Shown in pieces: positions 1-9,400 of a DNA stretch of 64,000 nucleotides (the stretch's first letter is position 1; each line of letters begins with the position of its first letter). Source of the DNA: Notospermus geniculatus (lineage: Eukaryota; Nemertea; Pilidiophora; Heteronemertea; Lineidae); NCBI GenBank assembly GCA_002633025.1, contig NMRB01000295.1, forward strand, positions 122,599 to 186,598, read 5' to 3'. The notes below the pieces were generated by a model. It made no database searches and was not told the DNA's origin. It was given only the letters and a program-made list of their open reading frames with translations. Made by a program: the position numbers and the translations under genes.

Positions 1-316
1 GTATACGGTGCTTTGTTTTTCCGTAGTGCATATACCAGCCACATTTCATCCACCTCAAAGGGAATTCAATTCGCCCCATTAATGGCATTACACCAGCGAA
101 CCATTTAATTGTGGTTAGGCTTGTCAAACTTTATTCAGCCTTCTTTGTCTCGAATCCTTTAGCAGTTTCACGTATCGTATCAAAATCAGATCATTTGCTT
201 GTATGTAAGCTGTAGAATTCTGAACAGCACAGATATTATCAATCAACTTTACTAATTACCAAAGAGATTGTACACAAAGTCAGCCCTCGTGTAATGTCGT
301 GATTGGAATACCTTAC

Positions 317-436
317 CTACGCAAGTCTTCCCGTCACCGGTGAATCCCGGTTTACAAGCGCACTTATAACTTCCTTTCGTGTTTGTACAGATACCATTTA
401 CTTGGTCACAAGGTTTTAACAAACATTCGTCTACAT
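317..436 (-). CDS. Exon 12: calcium-binding EGF domain 2
   Basis: Acceptor GGATTCTTTCAG, donor GTAG|GTAAGG, 120 nt, phase 1-1. Reads [17 protein letters not shown], then [11 protein letters not shown] and [17 protein letters not shown] gives the calcium-binding motif, and C-x-N-x4-Y-x-C-x-C matches the Asn/Asp hydroxylation consensus. The good donor shows that coding continues to the left of this window. Confidence 0.92.
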
Positions 437-3400
437 CTGAAAGAATCCGGGGTAGAGAAAGAGGAAAATGTTTTCAGATGAAAACACGACACTGTCAGTA
501 GCTGTGTCTGTCAGCATTCTCTGTCCTGGATTGGAAGGAAGAAGCTTTGCATCGCTTGCATGCTCATGAACAAAGATGGAAAAAATATTCACCATGTGAA
601 AAAGTAGAAGACCGATATCTCGTAGGTACACTCTGAAATATTCCACCGAAAGCTGCTGGCAAACTTGACCAGTGAAGGCGAGAAGGCAAAAGGATCAAAG
701 GGAATGTTTGGCTACATGCTATACCTTATCCTGCAGATGACAGAAAGGAATGTGAGCTGTCTGGAATGAGGTTCACTACGAGGGCGTCTGTGGTTTTGGG
801 ACAGAAAGATTCCGGCATAGCGCAGTGGAATGGACAAGGATATTCTTGTGGTGTTTCGCAGGCTGTGTTTGGGATATCATAATATAGGAAATGGAATATA
901 AAAGATAATGGAACAACTCCGAGATGAGTGTTGCTGGGAGAATGGGAGTACGCACGAGGGGATTCGTAGTTGTTGGTAATTGGTGTATTAAGAAAGGAAC
1001 ACTACAGGGCCTACTGCTCATAAAATAACCATGTCATAACACAATAAGTTGCCAATCAAGGATGGAACGAGCGTGTTGGATGTGTATCAGGAGATAAACA
1101 AAAGTCCAAACCAGGGTCAAACGGGAAGGAGAGATTGAGCGAATAGGTCTCTAACCTTCACATTTTGTTCCTATCTCTGTATACCCCGGCTGACAGACGC
1201 ACTCGGGTGGATTCGGAGGCGAATCCTGACAAAAAGCGTTTTTGTCGCAGATTAGATTGATCGCCTTACATTTGTCCGTTCCCGCTGAAAAAAAGCAATG
1301 TACTATGATGTTTCCGTTGATGTTTTTCCTAAATGTCCTGTAAAAGCAAAGCACCAGCACTTTTTCTGGAATTAAGCAGTGTTGATAAGCTAGAAACTGC
1401 AGTCTGTTGTTTCCTTTTATCGCTGGAAAAAAATCGCGTTGTGTTTTACTGCTCGACTGTGGTTTACCAGTGAATGAATGCACGACGTTTGGTATACATG
1501 TCAGTGCCCAATGACCAAATGGTCAATGAACAAGACAGGATATAAACGATATGCCTATTTGACAACAAAACCTCAGATTCGATCTGGATTTCAAACTGAT
1601 GCATGGGGCTGAAGATGATAAAACGAAGAAGCATCATAATGACGGACAAATGATCGTGACTCTCGAGTCTTGAATGAATTTCTATGAGCTAAACATGCAG
1701 GGACACACGTCAAACACCAACGAACGGGACTTCTGTTTTGATCAACGATGAAGACAGGGACAGGCATCCGAAAGACGACAAAATGTCAAGTCACGGTCAT
1801 TTAGAAGTAGGGAAGAAGCTATCAACGAGACGATAAACATTAACTAGGTGGGGTAGTGTAGTACAACCATCTACAAACAGATGAAGGCAAAGGAGGACAA
1901 CATCAAAGTACAAAGGAATAACAGGGTGCATCCGTGAATGCTGACACAACATCGAAAGAACGACACCAAGTGCAACATGCTGACGAAACAGAGATGGTGA
2001 AATTCTAATCCAAATAACCGCTACCTTTCTTGTGCGGGTGACCCTGATCATTGTGTGATTATGGTTTCGACGATTCCTATGAGGAGATCTTCCTCGACAC
2101 TGGAGTGACAATGAACCACAACTACAATATCTAACAACCTATATATACCAGGGTATTCCATCACGAGGACGTTCACACTAGGTGGCAGTGGATATATGTA
2201 AAGTGCAGACGACAGCCATAAAACTGAATAAGCATCGTACCATCGCATTCTTTCATGTTACATATCCTCTGCTGTGTACCAAGTCCGGCACATGGGCGCC
2301 CATTTCCAGATCGAGCAGGTTTGTCACACTTTCGGTTCCTTGTCATTACCCCATTGCCACAGGTGACCGAGCACACCGTCCAGGAGGACCAGCCGCCCCA
2401 GTTCCCGTCAACTGGAAGATGATGGTAATCAGTGATTCTCGAAGGGTGGAGTCGACTTTCTGTCGTACTAAAGCAGTTCCTATAGAATTACTGCATCAAG
2501 CACTGTCCTATCTGCAGGATCGGTGAAAATACCGCTTTAGAATTGTTGGCCAGATCCCAAGAGGTTTCGCTGGGACTCGATTGCCATTACCCTGAAGCGC
2601 TAGCGGGCAGAACGGAACCAAATCCCGGGGGCTACATACCAGATATCAAGAAAGCGCACATCACATGGTGAGAAGCGTCTACAGCCGCGCAACCAGGAAT
2701 CATGGAAAAAAGAAGACACCAAGCTCCAAATACACTGAGAAGAACATGCACAACACCAAATGCCTACCGGAACAACTTTGAATGTTACACTGCCGTGGCT
2801 GGCGACCGGATCCCACACATTTGCGTCCGGTTCCCGATGGCACGGGGTTGTCACACGTTCTGCTCCTCGCCTGATTACAAGCTACGGAACAAGCACTCCA
2901 TTCTCCCCAGTTACCCCAGTTACCGTCGACTGAAATTTACGGGATACAGAAAGTGAGAGATGCCACTCTGAGTAGAAGCAAGAAGTGACTGGGACAATAA
3001 GAACATAAAATCGCACCGCTTTCCAAAAAAACACATCATCATCATTGCTGTGATTCATTTTTCATTGTGTGGCTAGTACAACTTTAAAAAATTATTCTTC
3101 ATCTGCTTTTCTTCTGATACTGAACAGTACAACACACAACAGCAGAGTGAAATGTATTAACTCGTACCATTTTTGCACGGCAAATCGTTACAAATTTGCT
3201 GTTGGCTACTGAGACCAGCACAGTCCCGCCCCCCGCCAGCAGGGGTAGGGTTGTCACAGTTCCGTCTCCGGCGACGAATACCTCCTCCACATGGCAAGGA
3301 GCAACTTGTCCATGGGCCCCAGCTTCCCCAGTTGCCGTCCACTATTCCTGGAAATTTGGAATGTTCTTATACAACAGCTATAGAAATTTGTGGCACTGTG

Positions 3401-6400
3401 TATTTCTTCTATACGGAGAAGCTAAGTGATCTGATGATCGAAGTGCTTGGTGTGAATGATTTATACCACTGCAATGTACAGTATACTTGGATAATGTCAT
3501 TCCATGGGTAGAAAAATACTTTATTTCAATACCAATGTAAGCGGAGTGAAATGTTTCGACTCGTACCATTTCTGCAAGGAACATCGTTACAAATTTGTTG
3601 TTGGGTGCTTAGACCTGCGCATGTTCGTCCCCCGCCAGCAGGGGTAGGATTGTCACAGTTCCGTGTCCGGCCACGAATACCTCCTCCACAGGACAAGGAG
3701 CATCTTGTCCACGAGCTCCAGCTTCCCCAGTTGCCGTCCACGGTTCCTGAAAATTTGAATGCCCCTAATACAACAGCCCAAAATACTCGCGGGGGGGGCT
3801 AAGTGATGTTCAGGGGCACATGATGCGCTGCTTCACTCTGCTTTAGGTATTCACTCCACTAAAATCATCACACACTCGTTTATAGCACTCTTCAGTGTTG
3901 TACCAGATTATTCGCCATTTTCCTCTCACGTAGTCTATTGACTGTTGATGCATATTCAAGTCATTTGGGGCCAAAGCGTGTCCCGAATAAAGAAATTTGA
4001 ATTACTTCACCAGCTTTGAGTTTTTTGTACGATTTTTAAAGAAATTTTCGAGGTTATTTTTTGAGGACGCGTCTGATTTGGTCATATTGAATCGCATGAT
4101 CTCAACCCCCGGCAAAAAATGGCCGCCATCGTTTTCATCACTTGAGAAGTTCGTCGCGCTGTGATACCATAGTAACCCTAGTAAATGGCAAGGTACCATT
4201 TACTTCAACTCATTCTTATGTGTAGCAACAATTTCCATGCCAAATTGATATCTAGGATCATTCAAACACTCAGATTCGAATGTTGTCTGATCGGTTGTTC
4301 ACTCGCGAGCACTGTGGTCAGTGTACATCGATCGTGTGTATGTATGTATATGTATATGTATATGTATGAACAAGTTGGTCACCATAATAAACAGCGTGCC
4401 GCTTATAAATGCAAGCCTGGTTCCTCTGGCCATCGATGGTGGCGCTGACTGATATTCACAATGCCCCAAGACATGATCAAGTTGCCGTTAGGTTGTTGAA
4501 TATTGTTGTTAGTGTCAGCAAAAGCTTAGATTTGAAAAGCGATAGCAATAGTGATACAGTACAAATGCAGAATAGGCCTATGCAGGAAGCACTGCACAGC
4601 GAGAAGCCTTGTGGGAACATATCTTGTATCTCTTACCCGTTGGACATGGATTCGTCGATGTGCATGGTATGGGTTGGACTTTCAGACCCACACAGTCACG
4701 TCCAGCACCCGACGGTGCTGGATTATCGCATTTGCGGGTTCTTGTTTTTGTGCCGGATCCATTGCACGTCGTCGAGCATGTACTCCACGAACTCCATAGA
4801 CCCCAGTTGCCATCCACTGAAAGAGCCGTCACGTGTGCAATATCATCAATTCCTGGCCATTTATATGTCCAACCGTACATTGAGCTAACCAATCAAGACT
4901 GTCTCATGCATACTATAGTATTATACATTAAACATGCTTAAGGGTGAGATTCAAAAAAGGTCTCGATGATTAGTAATTTTCAGGGGCAGGTCGTAAGCTC
5001 TGTCCTCGGTTAGTATTAATATAGTTTGCCAAGGGGCAAACGAATACCACGCAATCATGTAAACAGAAAACAAAGACTTCCATGCATATTACCCTGAAAA
5101 GTAACCTTGCAATTCTGAATTTTATGACTTGTTTCTGGCCTACGAAGAACATTCTTTCAGGTGAATATTGGGATCACGAAGTGTCCCATTATTTTCCCAT
5201 GGATTTGTCTTAGTTTCATCACTTTCACATGTAGAACAGTTCATTTCTCTAATTTCTCTTCGCGCTGTCGTTACCACAGGCACCATACATGAGAGTTGCT
5301 TCACATTTGCACTTATTTGCAAGATGCTATGGGGTCACTTTAAAACAGATTACAAATGATGAAAAGAAATTGAAAAAAAAAACAATTAAATTATTAGTTG
5401 GAAATGTTATGAGAATAATGTAGAGTAAGAAGAAAAAATCATGGTAACCGCGTGGACTCGAACCCTCATCCACAATTCTGCCCGAATAACAAGTCTGACG
5501 TGTAACAATAGGAGCTGTCAGCGAGTTGACCACTAGGTGTCACTACGGCCCAATTCAATGCATCTAGCGGACCCAGTCATTATCGATCGAGCAGCAATCA
5601 CGTAGATTTTCCTGTGCATTGGTCCGCTAAGACTTTGCTGCCATCTGTTGGCAATATGCGCGGCTGACTGCTCCTATTGCGCCATGGATGTCCAATGTAC
5701 CGACGAGACCGAATCGTTGAAATTTTGGCAATGAAATGTGACGTCACGAATATGGCCATTGATTTACAGACTTAGCAAAAATAAGCGATTCGTGCTAAAC
5801 TCATCGCCGACCTACCTAAACAGTGGACAACAGCTCAAAATACAAATTATTGTAATGTGTAGATGTTTCTGATTTTTGGTCAGGAGATTTTCTATGGGCG
5901 ATAACGGTGTTATATTCAATCAGATGCAGATTTCATACCAGTTCGACGTTCCCCACGTAGCAGACATAGGCCTACTGCGCGCACTGACTGTGAGAGCACC
6001 ACTACCAGTCACCTCGTACGATTTCCTGCCGATCAATCACGCAGAATGTTCCATGATTTCAACGTCACGGTTGGGCCTGTTCTGATTCTGTGAGAGAATC
6101 CTTCTAAAATATAGATCAGGGTGCCTTGCGCACATTTTCTATCGGCAAAATTCGGAAATCTCTTTGTTCACCGGAGCATGCTGACTGTGGGCGAAACCGA
6201 ATCGACGGCGAAACTTTTTTCCCCAACCCACATTACAGAAATGTCAACGATTCAGGAGCCATGTTCCCGAAGCCGTCGTTAGGTTAACGATGTCGTTACG
6301 CTATACATTAGGGAGGTTTCGCAAGCGCCCGGTTAGGCCATACGTCGACGTTTATCTATTGTTTGGGTATACCCACACAATAGATAAACGTCGTCGTAAG

Positions 6401-9400
6401 GCCTAACTGGGCGCTTGCGAAACCTCCCTATTTTCCCAGTTTTAACGACATCGTTAACCTAACGATGGCTTCGGGAACATGGCTCCTGGTTGGTTGGTAC
6501 ATTTAACATTCATGCCGCAATGATTAGATGTTGGACTTCATTGAAATCCGGGCAGAAGTATCGACGTGGGTTCGAATCCCCTTGACTACCATATTTTTTT
6601 CGTTTTACTTCATTCTCATTACATAATTTTTTTCAATCTAATTCATTTGAAATCTGTTTTAATTTGACCCGATAGGTTTGTATAGTCAAAGATCTCTTAA
6701 TCTAGAAATAGGAACACTCAGCCTGATGGATACATTGCACATTTAAACTGACATGTACTGAATGGAGGCCATGGCTTACACCGACATTCTATGAGGAAGG
6801 ATGGACAACATTGTAACACAAACGAACAACATGAAGCCGTTTGTGAATGATAAGCTGGAACAGAGCACATTCACAAACAGTTCATATTATCATGCACGTC
6901 TCGACAAAATCATGCGAAATTACATTGTGAGGGTTGATCGGAAGGTGTGAGATTTAGAATATTTTGCGGGTAGAGCTATGCGCTTTACAACCACTACGGG
7001 TATGGTAACATTCGTATGTGACAATGAATGGTGAAGCTCTAGATAAAAAGATGAAAGTGAACAACCAACACTTAGATCAAATCGCCTACCCGTTTTGCAC
7101 GCTACTTCATTACAAAGCCTTTGCTGGATGCCAAGTCCTGCGCACAATCTCCCGTCCCCTTTCGGGGGTGGGCTGTCGCAATGTCGGCTCCGGCTCTGCA
7201 CTCCACCACCGCAAACAACAGTGCACGTAGACCAAGCTCCCCATTGACCCCAGTTACCATCCACTGCGACCGAAGCTCGTTTCGTTAAAAACATTTTGCC
7301 TAAAACGGAGTCAGTGGTGATCGCAGAGTATTCATGCAGAGGAAATGACAAAAGCAGATTTTGCACCTTGTCTCGGGAGATGTCTAAACGAAGAAGACGT
7401 CACTTTGAACGACTCCATTAGGCTGGGTTAATACCCCCATCACACTGAGCTAGTTCTCAGTACGTTCTTGAAAATTTTGCCGAACGGGCTCAAACTGTGT
7501 GCGAACGGAGTGGACGTAGTGGCAACGTTTTACAGTCTTTTTACGGACTTCGTGGATGGGAAGGGTGCTCCAGTACATCGAAGCATTATTTGGCCAAGGG
7601 TACACGTTCTAGCCCGTTTTACGATTTTTTTAGGACGGGGCAGGACGTTTTGAGAACGACTTCAGTGTGATGGGGGTATAAGGGCGACATAAACGAGGCT
7701 TTAGCAACTCGCTCTCCAGCGATGGAAGCAACTCGGAGTGACTGATCAGTTGCCGATTTTGTCGACCTGAGCAAGTGCCGGATCCGCTAGTTGCCCATGG
7801 TCTACTTTTCGGCGACTTGTCTCCAGTTCCACTCAGATCCGTGGACCTGCGCCTGCTGTTCGAGGTAACTGCCAGTTGTTCCGAGTTCCTCCATCTTCGA
7901 AGATGAGTTCCTCTCAATCGCTGAAATGTCGACCTGCGCGTGGTGGTTTTTTGATCTGCGACGGGTCCGTCGAGTTGCTTCAAGACGCAATGTCGACCTG
8001 TAAGCACCTTTAGTCAATCCTAAATGCAAAATGGTGTTACTTACCCGGTGCACAAATCACGGCTGGATCTGGGCATTTCTGCGAACCTTGTCCGGCGCAG
8101 TTTGTCCCACCATTCGCTGGTGCAGGATTGTTGCATTGCCGAGTCCTGACACCATCACCGCAAGTCTGTGAACATGCTGACCACGAACTCCATGCACCAT
8201 TGACTGGAAGAGATTCATTTGATGTATCCCCATTGCAAAATCTAAAGGAGACCATCATTGTGGCTCGTATGGAATGTGACCATTATTATAAAGCCTTAGC
8301 AATTATTATACTTCACCCAGCACTAGTATCATCATGTTTACACGGTAATTCGATGTCGTTAACAAGTACACATTTCGGCATCACTCTTTAAGTTTTTAAT
8401 TTACCATGTGAGCTTGAGCAAATGCAGTCACTGTAAGATGAACCAACTCACCAAATACTCATTTGCTACACGAAAGCACATTATGTACATGTACCTATAC
8501 CGTCCGAACAGCAACTACATGTCGACAACTACAGGTCTTCCTAAACCTCCCTTTATCCACACGCCCTCAGTCTGAATGAGCAATTCCAGACTCCAAACAG
8601 GTTTAAAAGCACGTCTACATGCGACAGTTCCTCTTGCCACTTAACATACTCATTTTTACAATAATCTCAACTACTGTCTCAACTACATTCGTGAATCTTG
8701 TGGAACACAAGTAGCCTACCCCTATGTATGTACCAACATCATTCCTCCTTATTCCATCAGGATAAAAAGAGTCTAAAGTGTAGGGGAGAGCATTTCATAT
8801 GACTTTAATATGAGATTATCAAACTAGAGAAGTGGCGCCGGCCGGCACTTTCTTTAGGGGTGGTAGATTATAAGCCTGCCAAAGCTAGGAAATCGCATAA
8901 AATCAAATCTCAGAAAACTGGTCATTGATGCGGGATATGGTGATCGTACAAGGAAAATTCAAAGCTAAGAACCGTGGGTGGAATTTCCTTTACGATGGGG
9001 CGAAAGATAAACGATGCTGATGAAACCAGGTTACAGGAAATGTAAGTCGATGTGTGCCATATGCAGGCGATACTTCGGCAAGAATATTCCTGGCAAACAA
9101 TTTGATTTGTTTTCTACATATTGATATATTTCTTGATATTTCCCGACGTCTTAATTTCCCTTCAAGGAGCCACGGTGGTGTAGTGGTTCGGGCCTCCGAC
9201 TAGCGGTCAGAATCCCGGGTTCGAATCCCGCTGCTGGCGTGAGACTTTGGGCATGTCTCTTTGCCTTACTGGCCTCTCTCCACCCAAGTGTATAAATGGG
9301 TACCGGTCGGAAATGCTCGGATTGTATGCGCTGAATGAGCAGCTCATCTGAGTTCTACTGAAAGGTTTCAGGATAGACTGGGGTTAAAGTGTGAAGTCGG

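Noticed and set aside
4409-4888. 159-codon plus-strand frame
   Set aside because: It is the antisense shadow of TSP1 exon 6 (4637-4816, minus strand) and has no domain features.
5140-5322. Additional exon of the TSP1 gene on the minus strand
   Set aside because: The frame has few cysteines, none in TSP1 or EGF spacing, and lacks the tryptophan motif.
9168-9240. Functional tRNA gene
   Set aside because: Acceptor stem pairs imperfectly and a SINE body and tail follow directly, so it is a SINE head.
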